Under the pieces are notes generated by a model, which ran no database searches, was not told the DNA's origin, and saw nothing but the letters and a program-made list of their open reading frames with translations. A DNA stretch of 64,000 nucleotides from Saccopteryx bilineata. Taxonomy: Eukaryota > Chordata > Mammalia > Chiroptera > Emballonuridae. Below are positions 22,801 through 35,303 of this stretch, piece after piece. The stretch is taken from NCBI RefSeq assembly GCF_036850765.1, contig NC_089490.1:126136522-126200521 (forward strand), written 5' to 3'. Position numbers and translations under genes: made by a program. Within the stretch, counting starts at the first letter, position 1, and the number at the start of each line of letters is the position of its first letter.

Positions 22801-23900
22801 GAATTTATTCTTAATAGAATAAAAATACAACACAGGGAGATAAAAATTTTAAAAGTTCAGAATATAAAACTAACAAAGATCAGTGACTGAATAAATATAG
22901 GGAGGTGGTAGGAATCCAATGAGGTAATTTAAATAAAAGGGCTTTGTGAAATATGAACATACTTTAATACTAATTATATTAGTATTATTCCTATCTGTCT
23001 TTCAGTGAATGTCTGAGAATTATAGAATCCCAGAATGTCACTTGTAAGTGGCTTACCTATTCCAGACAAGGCTTATGAAGCCTTGTCATATGGGGTTGGT
23101 TGCTACATGGCTCTGAATACTCAGATAAGTGCTATCCAGTTGGGCACCTTTGTCTGCATTTCTCATCCTTAGAAGTGCTCAGCTTTGAGCAGTAATGTTG
23201 TCTAGTGACTTCTTAGGATTATCTTGGGAGAGGGACAGTGAGGGTGATAGAAGCTCCCCAGAGATCACACAGGACTCACAACCACTCTGCACCACCTTCC
23301 CCTCTCATCAAAGAGCTCCTTGTGTTCTCCTCCTCATCATGGGCTCACCTGGAAGAGCTGACTGGAGCCCTTTGGAACCAGAAGTTTTGAGGCAATAGGT
23401 TGCAAAAAACAGAAATCCCAGAAACTGGGAACTGGAAAAATCAAGAACTAGAATTAATATCTTCAGATCTTAAGTGCTACGTGGTCTTCTTACATCTGCT
23501 TTGGAATACAGGCCCTGTTCTTTTGCTTTAACCAGCTCTCTTCTTACTCATCTTGCATGAGACCCAATATGGCACCATCCAATTCTACATATGTTATGAA
23601 TATCAGGACTGGTCATCTCACTGTTGATGGGTATAGTTGCTCATTTCCCAATTTTAGAAATAATTTAAGAGAGGAATCTGATTGGTCTAAGTAATTATTT
23701 CAAAAGGATCCCAAGTCTTAGTTGAGTGGCTGGCCTGTGGATCTATTCTCCTGGGTCAGCTATTAATCAATTGTCCAATTACTTGAATTACTAGAAAGCA
23801 TAAAATGCAAAGTCACATGCTTTGATGCTCAGTCAGTAGGCAGGAAGAGTGAGAACTGCAGAGAATGATGTGGTCAGGGTCGGTATCCCTAATTCATGAG
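22801..23900. other. Unassigned non-coding sequence
   Basis: No gene or named repeat recognised. Confidence 0.5.
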
Positions 23901-23904
23901 AAAC

Positions 23905-24150
23905 ATGAAGGGCAGTAGTTAAGAGCGTGGACTGTGGAGCCAGGCCACATGGGTTTGAATTCTCTCTCTAGCTGGTAACTTTAGGCAAATAACTTTACTT
24001 TTCTGTGCCTCCGTTTCCTCATCTATAGAATGGAGATAATAGTACCTTTCTAATTGTGTTGTTGTAAGGATTAAATATGCATGCCTGTTTGTGCAAGCAC
24101 ATGTGCGATTAGTGTATGTTAAGTGCTATGTAAATGTCACACTCATTTGT
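23905..24150 (+). mobile_element. MIR SINE, near complete
   Basis: The sense MIR order is clear: TAGTTAAGAGCGTGGACTGT, GGAGCCAGGCCACATGGGTT, TTTCCTCATCTATAGAATGG, GTTGTAAGGATTAAATATGC, then GTTAAGTGCTATGTAAATG. Confidence 0.9.
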
Positions 24151-24559
24151 AAGAATGCAAACTGAAGTATAGAATGGGGCAGATGAAGAAGGGCTGTTCA
24201 TGGTTAGTTGATAATTACCCAGACGCAGAGTAACACCCAGCTTAGGTGGGAGGTGTGGGGAAGAAAAGCAAATTAATGAGCATAGTGAGAATGAATTCTG
24301 AATTCCTCAGTTGAAATTTTGGAGACTAAAACATGAAGGGATAAGGAACAGAGGAAGAGCCAAAAAACAGAGTGGGTCTGGTGGTCAAACATCTCAGGTG
24401 CTGAGACACAACATCTCAAATGAGCCTTTAGGTCACGGCACCGTCCATGGTCATCTCCAGCGAGGCTGGCCCCGGGTCTGTTCTCCTGGTAGCAACTGGT
24501 CTGAGAAGTTTAAAAACATTAGATTCTCTAAGGATATGATATTAGTATAGATATCTGGA

Positions 24560-24960
24560 GTAGATTAATTCATTAAATTGTTTGCTCATCAAATTTTATT
24601 TGGCATTTGCCGGGCTCTGTACTGAGGATGCAGCAATAAACCCATCTGTGGTAAGAGCTCAGGGACTCACTGTCACAGCTGAGGAGGGAACATGACATCA
24701 CACAAAGAACTGATGATGACATGATGACACGAGGACTTCATAGGTGCTCTAGGAAAGAGCTTGAGGGACCGAGCTGGCTAAGGCTGTGGGGTCAGGGCAG
24801 GCTTCTTGGGAGAGAAGAGTGTTCCCAGCATAGAGAACAGAGCATTCAAAGGCCCAGCAGCAAGAAGAGAGCAGTACTAGATGGGGAGAGAAAGTGCGTG
24901 TGTCTGGATACAGGATGAGGAGAAGGTAAGGGGGAGGAGCCAGCAGGGGAGTCATGCTAC
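24560..24960 (-). mobile_element. L2 fragment
   Basis: The reverse-complement L2 signature includes GATGCAGCAATAAACCCATC, GGCAGGCTTCTTGGGAGAG and AGAGCATTCAAAGGCCCAGC. Confidence 0.65.
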
Positions 24961-25796
24961 AGGGTTTGCACTTTTTATACTGAGGACAACAGAAAGGAAT
25001 GGAAGAAATTAAGCCTGCCGCTCGCTCACATTGATGGTTTGCCCTTTCTCATTTTCTTGTAAACAAGAACCAAGAACTGTGGAGTGGGTTCTGGGGCAGG
25101 GGGCATGGTGCTGTCAGGACAGAGCAGGATGTAAAGGGGAGGTGAGCCTGTGTCAAGAGGAACGTCCTGCACTTCAGTTTGGCTTGAGAGCTCTGTGTTC
25201 CTTGAACCGTCCCCAGTAAATGAAACCTCTGAATGGGCGTGTTTTCGGTTTCTGGTGACTACACCCATACAGCATTAGAAATACTCGCCTTAGCTCTAAA
25301 TGTCTCCGAAGATGCCTTAGTAAATGGTTCCAGCAAACCATACAAAAGGCTTCAAGATCAAACAAAATTTTGTGTCCTTTAGTTCAAGACTACCTGTTGA
25401 AGGAGGCAACAGACCAAATTCAGTGTGTATACGTGTTAAACTCTCTGCAAAGCATCACACATACACACACAATGTTGTAGTCTCTCTGCTGCTGATGCTC
25501 AGCACTTGGGTAATTGAATCTTTCTGATGGTTGGATTCTGATTTAGTTAGACATTTATATTTTATTTATTATTTCTGTATCTGTTTGTTTATTGCAGCAC
25601 CACAGTAGAATATTTCCTTAGGCTTCTGGGTTTTTTGTATGAAGAGACCACTGTTTGCCCTGATGTGACATATGTGCCCTGTGTCATGTTCTCTGCACAG
25701 GAAAAGATTGCTCTCCTTGAGTGCTCCATGTTGTGAAAATTAATAAAGGAAACTTCCACTAAAATTGAAGTCAGGAAGGCCTGTAGAGGGAATTTC
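24961..25796. other. Unassigned non-coding sequence
   Basis: No gene or named repeat recognised. Confidence 0.45.
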
Positions 25797-26193
25797 TTTT
25801 TTTTTTTTTTTTTTTTGTATTTTTCCAAAGCTAGAAACGGAGACAGTCAGACAGCTCTCGCATGTGACCGACCGGGATCCACCCTGAACGCCCACCAGGG
25901 GGCGACGCTCTGCGCACCAAGGGGCGATGCTCTGCCCCTCCGGGGCGTTGCTCTGCCTCGACCAGAGCCACTGTAGCATGTGGGGCAAAGGCCAAGGAGC
26001 CATCCCCAGTGCCCGGGCCATCTTTGCTCCAATGGAGCCTTGGCTGCGGGAGGTAAAGAGAGAGATAGAGAGGAAGGGGGGGGTGTGTGCAGAAGCAGAT
26101 GGGCGCTTCTCCTGTGTGCCCTGGCCGGGAATCGAACCTAGGACCTCCGCACGCCAGGCCGACGCTCTACCACTGAGCCAACCGGCCAGGGCC
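25797..26193 (-). mobile_element. Long bat tRNA-SINE, copy 6
   Basis: Full-length copy abutting copy 7 in the same orientation. The head is altered (GGAATCGAACCTAGGACCTC). No clear TSD of its own was found. Confidence 0.92.
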
Positions 26194-26206
26194 CACCCTC
26201 CTTTCT

Positions 26207-26602
26207 TTTCTTTTTTTTTGTATTTTTCTGAAGCTGTAAACGAGGAGAGACAGTCAGACAGACTCCCGCATGCGCCCGACCGGGATCCACCCGGCACGCC
26301 CACCAGGGGCGATGCTCTGCCCACCAGGGGGCGATGCTCTGCCCCTCCGGGGCGTCGCTCTGCCGCGACCAGAGCCACTCTAGCACCTGGGGCAGAGGCC
26401 AAGGAGCCATCCCCAGCGTCCGGGCCATCTTTGCTCCAATGGAGCCTTGGCTGCGGGAGGGGAAGAGAGAGTCAGAGAGGAAGGAGGGGGGCGGGGTGGA
26501 GAAGCAAATGGGCGCTTCTCCTGTGTACCCTGCCCGGGAATCGAACCCAGGTCCCCCACACACCAGGCCGAAGCTCTACCGCTGAGCCAACCGGCCAGGG
26601 CC
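26207..26602 (-). mobile_element. Long bat tRNA-SINE, copy 7
   Basis: Full length. The 13-bp TSD CACCCTCCTTTCT (26194-26206 and 26603-26615) places its insertion immediately beside the tRNA-head end of copy 6. Confidence 0.94.
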
Positions 26603-26615
26603 CACCCTCCTTTCT

Positions 26616-28435
26616 ATAAAAAGCCTTCCACCTTGTTTAATCCCTTGGAATATTTCTGTTTGCCAGATGAGATGCTGCCCAATTCATGAATCATTTAATA
26701 AAACCAACTAGATCTTCAAATTTACTCAGTTAAATTATATTTCTTAACAGAGCTCTTCCATCAGCTCGCTTGGAACCAGAGACCTTGACAAGATTAAGGT
26801 CTTGGTTGAAAAAAAAGTTGGTGAATTTATGTCTCATCTTTTTTCTTCACTTCTCCTGGAGGCGTGAACAAATGATGAAACTGCTAAAAAGAAAAAGCAG
26901 CATGCAGGAAGGAGGCCACACAACTGGTCCTTGAAAATTCAGAATCTGAATCATTAGCCATGAATCTGAGTTGGAGGTGCTGAATATTCACTCACACAAT
27001 TGTGCACAGAGTGGCGAGATTTCTTTTCTTGACAAAATGAACAGAGTGTCCTGACACCTTTAGACACTAGGGTGATTGCAGAACCCAGTCTGAGGCAACA
27101 ACAAGGGAAGGGACTTTCTACTTCACTTCCCACACCACCCCCAAAAGCCTCTCCATTATGCAACATCACATAAAAAATCTAATGCTATGAAATAGAAACT
27201 AAACTACTACATTTAAGAAGTCAATTTTTGCCTCGTAGCTGTCCCCTGGGCTTTCTGAGTACACAGCATATGTTTTTCCCAATCTAAAATTTAGCTTTCA
27301 GTTTATGGTTAAATAACTAAGCAATCTTAGTCCAGAGGTATATTCTAGAGTGAAAGAAACATTAGTTTAAGATACATAGAGAATTGAAAGGTATTAGAGA
27401 TCTTTCAAGTGAAATAGAAATTCAATCAGATTTCTTGTCTTTTCATCTACTTCAGAATTGTACAGGGTCTCGTACATAGTTGGAGATATTCTGCAAAATG
27501 TATAGCTCTGGAAGGGATGAATTAAAACTTTCCAAGGGGGAACAATCTCTATTGTCTGCCAGTCCATCGAGATGTACACACTGATGTACACACCATAATC
27601 ATGCCAGGGGAGATACTGCTCAAGGACAAGTAGCCTTACCAGAAAGCAGAATGATTCTCTTACACTGCACAGAATGTCACACAAGTTCTACTTTTGTTTA
27701 TTTCTCACTTTGGTCATATCAGTAAAAAAATTGTGATCTCTGTGAAAATCTCTTTCCTTGCTTAGAGTTTAGTCCTCTTTTTCTTTTTAATTCCAAAAAG
27801 CTGTTGTCAATATAATTTGGAAAACTTTTATCCACTTCTTTATTTAACAGAATTCTGTTATCTTTGATTTGAAGACATGATAGTACCAAAAGTTATGTTG
27901 TGAAACAAAATTATTTAGGACCAAAGTTCTACTCCAACATTCTGATTTTGTTGAAAGATTAGTCAACAATGGTAGCACTCTTGATACTGTTTTATAGTTA
28001 TAATTATTTTCTCAATGGTGGCTTAAAAATCCCCAAGGGGGTGTGGTGAGAATGCATTCTGAAAACACAGTTTTTCTAGATTCTACAGGAAAGTTTATAA
28101 AAGGCAATCAGGCAAACAGAGAGGCTGATTACAGATCAAAGCTTACTTTCTCTTCCTTTTTTTTTTTTTTTTTTTGCGTTGTGGGATGATCTGATCTGAA
28201 CTCATCCATTGAGTTAATGGCCTGAAGGAAACTAATAGACTAAATCTGGCACATTGATTCCTCTCACTGGAACATCTTTAATTGGAGGAGAACATTGTAC
28301 AACTCCGAAATAGAAAATCAAAGACTGAATTTTAAGAACCCAGAACTTATATGTAGAAATAAATGTGTCCCTTTCAAAGTAATCACGTTGGAAGGCAGTC
28401 CACTCATGTAGTGTTGCTACATAGCTCTAAGTATT
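26616..28435. other. Unassigned non-coding sequence
   Basis: No gene recognised. A T18-class run occurs near 28159-28177. None of the ORFs resembles a protein family. Confidence 0.5.
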
Positions 28436-28760
28436 TTTAATTGAATTGATTGGGCTGACATTTGGTAATAAAATTACATAGGTTTTAAGTGTGCAATTTC
28501 ATAGCACATCATCTGTAGATTGCACTGTGTGTTCACCACCCCAAGTCAAGTCTGTGTCCATCACTATTTATCTCCCTTTACTCTCTTTTTACCTCCCCAC
28601 CCTCTCCCTCCCATTATCACCTGCTGTTGTCTGTGTCTATGAGTTTTTTGGGCCTATTTTAACTCAAACTTTCAGAAATCTCTGTCTTTATCTTGTATAT
28701 TATACCTATCTCTTCTCACAAAACTTTCTTTTAAAAATATCTTAGCAGCATCTTATAATT
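28436..28760 (-). mobile_element. Bat L1 3'-end fragment
   Basis: GATTGGGCTGACATTTGGTAA, CATAGCACATCATCTGTAGA and the pyrimidine-rich TACCTCCCCACCCTCTCCC correspond to the reverse complement of an L1 3' UTR with its G-rich tract. Confidence 0.75.
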
Positions 28761-28904
28761 GAAACAAAATTCAATTAATATATGAAGATCTGGTCTAAAG
28801 TGAATTTCTCCATCTCCTAAGTTATAATATTTTTAATTGAGCAAATACTATGTAGCTAATTCTCTGTTTGCTGTATAGGTGACTTTAAAATAAATTTAAG
28901 GTCC

Positions 28905-29057
28905 TCCTGACCTGCGGTGATGCAGTGGATAAAACATCGACCTCAAATGCTGAGGTTGCTAGTTCAAAACCTCGGGCTTGCCCAGGCAAGGCACATAAGA
29001 GATGCCCCTCCCCCCCACACACACTTTTTCTCTCTCTAAAAAATAAATAAAATAAAA
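28905..29057 (+). mobile_element. tRNA-SINE of a second family (short)
   Basis: The head (CCTGACCTGCGGTGATGCAG, TAGTTCAAAACC) is followed by GCCCAGGCAAGGCACATA, a CT-rich tail and (AAATA)n. An imperfect TSD TAAATTTAAGGTCC (28891-28904) / TAAATCTAAGTTCC (29058-29071) brackets it. Confidence 0.85.
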
Positions 29058-29071
29058 TAAATCTAAGTTCC

Positions 29072-30026
29072 AATCTCTACCCAATATTAGAAATTGGAGA
29101 TGATAGTTGCTAGTATTATGAGACTGGTATACAGAATACTCAGATCTATTCCAAACCACAGCTATTCTCTCTCATGAATTTCTTGAGGGATATAAACACT
29201 TAGGTAATGTGGGAAGTTGCTAACTGGACTTTGGACCTAGACATCATTGCAGGTCACAGTATGATTCTCAGCTGGCTCGCAAAGCCCAGGCTGGTACCCA
29301 TCCTGTCCATATCAGAGCTCCTGGTCATCATCCTGAATCATACTGCACCCTAGATGGCAGCATGGAAGAAACTGGGGAAAAGGAACATGCCATTGACTGT
29401 CATGCCAGTGGGTGCTTGGGATTCTTACAAGCCCATAGCAACTTCTTGGGGTGCAGTCAACCTGAGTTGAAGTAGAAAATGAGAAGATTACTGCTCTGTA
29501 GCCTGCAGTTGACAATCTGGATAGGCAAAGATTAAGTAAGGTACTTTCTTTCTGGATTTCAAAGCCACTGTGCATATTTATAAATTGCTGTGTTATATTA
29601 CACTCTATTCTGCAATCTGTCCTATTCAATTCTCCTTATGCTAACACAGTTCCCAGCACAAAGTACGTAACCAACAATGCTTTATAAGTGAAGTCTGTGG
29701 TCTAAAAAGATTACAGGATGTAAGAGCCTATAACTAAAATTTATGTGATACATATAGTGCTATAGAAATTTTAAAAAAATTCTTCACGGGGAAGGTAGGC
29801 TTGAGGTAGACTGTTATAGTAAACATTGTACTTATACAGAGGATGTGTGACTCATGAGAGACAAGTCAGTTGTCACTCTTAAAGTGAGTATAAACTGGAA
29901 ATCTGTCAAAAGACCATTTTTGGTAAATCTTTAGACCATTTAATGGTATAATTCATTGCTCTTCTAGATGAGCAGCCACAGAAAAAAAGACTATTATAAA
30001 AATTAGTAAATTAAAAAAAATATTTT
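29072..30026. other. Unassigned non-coding sequence
   Basis: No gene recognised. A short L2/MIR-like tail (ACACAGTTCCCAGCACAAAG) lies near 29645. Confidence 0.45.
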
Positions 30027-30456
30027 GCCTGACCAGGCAGTGGCACAATGGCTAGAGCTTTGGACTGGGACACAGAGGACCCAGGTTCAAAACCCAAAGG
30101 GCACCAACTTGAGCACAAGCTCATCCGGCTTGAGCGTGGGCTCACCAGCTTGAGCACGAGGGTCGCCAGCTTGAGTGTGGGATCATAGACATGACCTCAT
30201 TGTCACTGGCTTGAGCCCAAGGTTGCTGGCTTGAGCTCAAGGTCGCTTTTGAGCAAGGGGTCACTCACTCTGCTGCAGCCCCCTGGTCAAGGCTCATATG
30301 AGCAAACAATCAATGAACAACTAAGGAGACTAAGGAACCACAACGAAGAATTGATGCTTCTCATCTCTCTCCGTTCCTGCCTGTCTGTCCCTATCTATCC
30401 TTCTCTGTCTCTCTCTGTCTCTGTCACCAAAATAATAATAATAATAATAATAATAA
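30027..30456 (+). mobile_element. tRNA-SINE of a third family with internal GCTTGAGC repeats
   Basis: The tRNA-like head (GCCTGACCAGGCAGTGGCAC, CAGGTTCAAAACCC) is followed by about seven degenerate units of roughly 20 bp built on CTTGAGCnnnGGTCnCnnG. Then come AATCAATGAACAACTAAGG, a CTCTCTGTC tail and (AAT)n. Confidence 0.9.
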
Positions 30457-31319
30457 ATTAATAGAAATGTTTTATCTCAAAAAAGGAAGGGAGCAAAAAT
30501 GTAACTTGTGGGATAATTAGAGTGAGGTCCTTTTGAAAACTAAGTGTTTTTTTTTCTCTTTATTTGTGTGTGTTTAAACATAATGTAATGTGCTCTTTAG
30601 AGCACATATTAAAATAAAAAGAAGAAAAATATATCATCCATGTCTCACTGCCCCAGGCAACCACTTTTAACATCTCAGTGAGTTTTCCTAGGTGCTAGTT
30701 TCATTCTTATTACAACTCAAACAACTTGCTTCAGTAAACATCTCACATTTCCTCCCTTTTCTCCTCTTGTGTTACTTCCCCTGCGCTCTCTAAACAGGAT
30801 GTACAAGAAAATGAAAATATTTTGGTTTAAAATATGGATTAGTAAGGCTTTTAGGAACAAAATTTAAAATATTGCTTGAACTTATATATAGCCAAGTAAA
30901 AAATAGATGTCGAAGAAAGTTTCAAATGATTGGCAGGCATGGGGTTCATGAATGGCATGACCATGGTTCTTCAGTATTCAAGGGGGTGGGAGAGGGCACA
31001 CTCCCCAGGGACTGGCAACCAAGTGGGATATTTACAGTCAGTTAGCCCCTCTTCACCTTGTCCTGGCCTGATTATAACCTTACTACCTTGGAGAAGAGGA
31101 GCAGAAAAGTGGAACTAAGAATAATCATTTTCAAAGACTAGGCACAAGGAAGGAGCTGTTGGCTGAGTGACATAGTGAGGCAGGTCTGACCTAATGGTTC
31201 AGACCTGCCACATTTCAAAGTCGCCTGGTAGATGAATAACCACATGGCATGAATGAGCACTCTGCTATGCCACACATTTCCCAACTACACAGTCCATGCA
31301 CCTTAAATGTGCCATGCCG
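30457..31319. other. Unassigned non-coding sequence
   Basis: No gene or named repeat recognised. Confidence 0.45.
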
Positions 31320-31530
31320 GCGTAGATTGTGTCGTGCTATTAGTAGCATCACTTTGCCCTTTGTGCCTTGCTGTACCTGTCACACAATTCTGTCCTCACA
31401 AACGTAACAGTTTATAACACATCTCTGTTTATATGTCTGTATCCCTCCCATTGAGTGTGAGCCCCTTGAGTGCAGGAAACTGCCTTTTTACTGTCAGACA
31501 CACAATAAATGTTTATTAAATGAGTTCAAT
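31320..31530 (+). mobile_element. L2 3'-end fragment
   Basis: CCCATTGAGTGTGAGCCCCTT, GTGCAGGAAACTGCC and ACACAATAAATGTTTATTAAAT match the sense L2 terminus. Confidence 0.75.
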
Positions 31531-31844
31531 AAAAAATGTCAGACCGGCAGCCACTGCTGAGGAAGAGGTACGGAGAAGAAACAAACAGTGAAGTTACAGT
31601 TAGTGTTTGCAAAAGGATTGCTTCCTATTTGAAGGATGGTAAGAGTGTTGAACTTAGCTTGGGGTGTGTACTGGGCAGATTTTAAGAGTAACACTTAATT
31701 ACAAGGATATATCCCAAACATATTAAATGCCCATCCTGAACATAACTAAATCAGGCACGAAAAAGAAAACATGTTTTTTTAATGTGATCAGACATTTATA
31801 TAATTACGAAGCTTATGAAGTGATAACCCAGATAAGTCTAGTAC

Positions 31845-32295
31845 CTACCTGACACCATACATTACAGATTATTGACTATATTCCCTATGCTGTACACTGT
31901 ACCTATCTCCATGACTGTTTTTGTAACTGGAGATTTGTACATCTTAACCCCTTCCCATTTTTCACCCATCCCCCAAACCCTCTCCTATTTGGCAACCACC
32001 AAAATGTTCTCTGCAACTCTGAGTTTGTTTCTGTTTTGTTCGCTTGCTTATTCTGTTTTTTTAGAACCCACATATAAGTGAAATCGTATGATAAATGTTT
32101 TTCTCTGTCTGGTTTATTCACTTAGGATAACTTCTAGGTCCATCCATGGTGTCACAAATGGCAAGATTTCCTTCTTTTTTATGGCTGAGTAATATTCCAT
32201 TATATACATATTCACTTATCCGTTTGTCTATCAATGGACATTTCCATATCTTGTAAATAATGCTGCAGTAAATATAAGGGTGCCTATGTCTAGGG
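31845..32295 (-). mobile_element. L1 3'-end fragment
   Basis: TGACTATATTCCCTATGCTG, AACCACCAAAATGTTCTCTG and TTTTATGGCTGAGTAATATTC are the reverse complement of an L1 3' UTR joined to the ORF2 C-terminus (the WIKKMW region). Confidence 0.85.
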
Positions 32296-32309
32296 GAAAA
32301 ACATGTTTT

Positions 32310-32676
32310 TTTTTTTCATTTTTCCGAAGCTGGAAACGGGGAGGCAGTCAGACAGACTCCCGCATGTGCCCGACCGAGATCCACCGGGCATGCCCACCAG
32401 GGGGCGATGTTCTGCCCCTCTGGGGCGTCACTCTGTTGCATCCAGAGCCATTCTAGCACCTGAGGCAGAGACCACAGAGCCATCCCCAGTGCCCGGGCCA
32501 TCTTTGCTCCAATGGAGCCTTGGCTGCAGGAGGGGAAGAGAGAGACAGAGAGGAAGGAGAGGGGGAGGGGTCTAGAAGCAGATGGGCGCTTCTCCTGTGT
32601 GCCCTGGCCGGGAATCGAACCCAGGACTCCTGCATGCCAGGCCGACGCTCTACTGCTGAGCCAACCGGCCAGGGCC
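32310..32676 (-). mobile_element. Long bat tRNA-SINE, copy 8
   Basis: Full length. Perfect 14-bp TSD GAAAAACATGTTTT (32296-32309 and 32677-32690). It inserted at the edge of the L1 fragment. Confidence 0.95.
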
Positions 32677-32690
32677 GAAAAACATGTTTT

Positions 32691-34374
32691 CATGTACTAT
32701 AGGTGATTCTGATCTGCGTCCTTGGCTAAAAAAATTAGTGCACACAAGTGTCTGTTAGCATACTACTTAATTTTATGATTTAGACTAATTACTGAGCAAC
32801 TAAAGTTCCAGGTATAAAGAATTAGCTGAGCATGAGGCTCTACTCATACAAATACAGTTACACTGAAGGTGGTGTAGATTATACAATAGCACTTATTATT
32901 TCCTCATATGCCAAATTGCAAAAACTTTGTAAATAGACACTTTATAAAATGTCTATCCTGCCCTACAATGGCTTTGTATTTTCCTACACAATTTGACAGA
33001 ACATGTGTTATCTAAATACCACTGTCTATTTGGAAATGAACTCATGGCTCACCTGTCGCTTCTCTACGTTTTCCTTATGCTATTGCAGATCTGTAATTGC
33101 AGAGACGGGCACGCTCCTGGGCAATGCTGAGATTTACCTGGGCGGGTGCATTGGTCAGGGTGCCTTCAGCTTCAAGAGCTAGAAATACCTCACAAAGGAG
33201 TCTCTATTGAATCGCTTCTTTCTTTAACCATTCAGCAGATATTGATGGAGCACCTACTACATGGCAAAAATGATGACGCCGTGGTGAACAGACAATCTCC
33301 TGTTTGTGATGCTCAAGAATGAGCTTGCTTCAGGCACAATTGTTTTCGGAGGCTCAAAAAATGGCATGAAACCTCTCTCCACATGCCGTTTACCTTTTTG
33401 ACTATTTCAGCTTCTGTGCTCATTGGCCTTATTCTCATCTGTCATGCAAAGACTCCCTCCAAGTTGTGAGAAACAAACCCCTGCTCCTGGCAGCCTCCCT
33501 CCCAAAAGGAAGAGGACCGCTCACATCCCAGCATCCCTCTCTCAGGCTTAATGAAGGATTCTGCCTTGGTATAGTCCTTCATGTGCCTGGCCCTTAAACC
33601 CAGGGCAGGGGCAGGGGCAGGGATACTGTGATTGGCTGGATCAGGCCAACTCCTGCGGTCATGGTATGGGCAGCGGCCACACAGGACCATGTTGGGGTGG
33701 TGTGGGGTCATTCCCCAACCCAAAGAAGGATTTTAGGCCCCAAACAAAGCCATCTGCCATACCATATGTGACACTTTAGGGAGTATAACATTTGAGAAAT
33801 GTGAACATTTTCCTGTTAAACTAATCTAGCTGGATGTTAGATTATCAAAACATTGTTTTTAAAGTGACAGCAATTCAGTACTTCTGTGAAATAATTTGAG
33901 ATCAATCGGGGACATGTGAATTCCTTACTTATTTTGAGGTAGCCTTCACAGAAAGCTTAGCAAAAGACTACAGGATAAAATGGCAGTCCTTTTCTGATGG
34001 TGGATGACAGACAGCACTTGACTGTGGGGTCAAAGGTCAGATGAACACTCAAAATAAATAGAAAACACTAGAAGAAAGGGGAAGGGTGAATCATCTTTCT
34101 TTAGAGGTCATTCTTGAAAAGTCCCAGAATTTTAGAATTGAGTGACAGTACAGAGAATGGTGGTGAGAAAGAAAAAAATTATTTTGTGACGTAGATAACT
34201 AATTCAGTAGCTGCAACTTCAGAGGTATCAGGCTGGGAGTATAAGAGAAGAAGAAGGAGAGTGTAGGAGGAGAAACAAAACAGAATTGTCAGTGAGAATT
34301 TCAGAAAAAAAATAATGCATAGGAAGGGGAAGGGAATAAGAACACAAGGCAGGGTTAGTATCAGAGCTACTAAT
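32691..34374. other. Unassigned non-coding sequence
   Basis: No gene recognised. Positions 33215-33300 look like an L2 3'-end relic (GATGGAGCACCTACTACATG). A GC-richer segment at 33430-33740 contains AGGGGCAGGGGCAGGG and a CCAAT-type GATTGGCTG, but I cannot place it in a family. Confidence 0.45.
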
Positions 34375-34570
34375 TATTGATTGCTTACTCATGCCGAGAA
34401 ATATTCTCTGTGTTTTCATGAACTATTGTATTTATACTTCATAACAATCTTCTGGTTTAGAGAGAGGAAACTGAGGTTGAGAGAGGTGACAACACTTGTC
34501 CTCATCACACAGCTAGTAGCATTAGAGCCGAGATCGGTAGGCGGGCAGACTAAATCCAGTGTTCTCACTC
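34375..34570 (-). mobile_element. MIR SINE fossil
   Basis: GAGAGAGGAAACTGAGGTTG, TCACACAGCTAGTAGCATTA and GAGCCGAGATCGG fit the reverse complement of MIR. Confidence 0.8.
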
Positions 34571-34889
34571 ACAGTCACATTAAAATGAGAGAGAATTCAT
34601 AGAAGAATGGCTAGAGGAAAAGAACATGGCCTACAAGGTTTTATTCTTAAGGTCAAAGATGTCTTTTAATGTGGCAATGACTGTGTCCAACCAAACGGGG
34701 GGGGGAGGCAGGTTATAAGACTGTGGAAACTTGCATTGTTATAAAAATGATAAAAGATACCAACCTGCTTAGGGTCAGATGATGACTCAGTTATTCTAAC
34801 TAAAGAGGAACATTAGTGGTCGATGTGAAAACTATATAATTTGCTTACAACATACAGAATTTTTTTAATGATTTTGTGGTGGTGTTTTT

Positions 34890-35289
34890 TTTTTGTTGTT
34901 TTTTTTTTTTTCATTTTTCTGAAGCTGGAAACAGGGAGAGACAGTCAGACAGACTCCCGCATGCGCCCGACCGGGATCCACCTGGCACGCCCACCAGGGG
35001 CGGTGCTCTGCCCCCCAGGGGGCGATGCTCTGCCCATCCTGGGCGTCGCCATATTGCGACCAGAGCCACTCTAGCGCCTGAGGCAGAGGCCACAGAGCCA
35101 TGCCCAGCGCCCGGGCCATCTTTGCTCCAATGGAGCCTTGGCTGCGGGAGGGGAAGAGAGAGACAGAGAGGAAAGCGCGGCGGAGGGGTGGAGAAGCAAA
35201 TGGGCGCTTCTCCTATGTGCCCTGGCCGGGAATCGAACCCGGGTCCTCCGCACTCTAGGCCGACGCTCTACCGCTGAGCCAACCAGGGC
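34890..35289 (-). mobile_element. Long bat tRNA-SINE, copy 9 (GCGCGG subgroup)
   Basis: Perfect 14-bp TSD GTGGTGGTGTTTTT (34876-34889 and 35290-35303). Its head end reads GCCAACCAGGGC, lacking the GGCC present in sister copies, so the extreme 5' end has a small deletion. It shares CCATATTGCGACC and GGAAAGCGCGGCGGAGG with copy 11. Confidence 0.95.
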
Positions 35290-35303
35290 GTGGTGGTGTT
35301 TTT

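Noticed and set aside
25927..26619. 230-codon ORF (and a 220-codon ORF on the other strand)
   Set aside because: Runs through two adjacent tRNA-SINEs. The same peptide shadows appear in the other SINE copies.
30100..30270. Regularly spaced short repeats that could suggest a CRISPR-like array
   Set aside because: Units are degenerate, directly adjacent and inside a tRNA-SINE in a mammalian genome.
33430..33740. GC-richer segment with GGGGCA repeats and a CCAAT motif, possible LTR or promoter
   Set aside because: No TG...CA ends, TSD or exon found. The 93-codon ORF has no recognisable domain.
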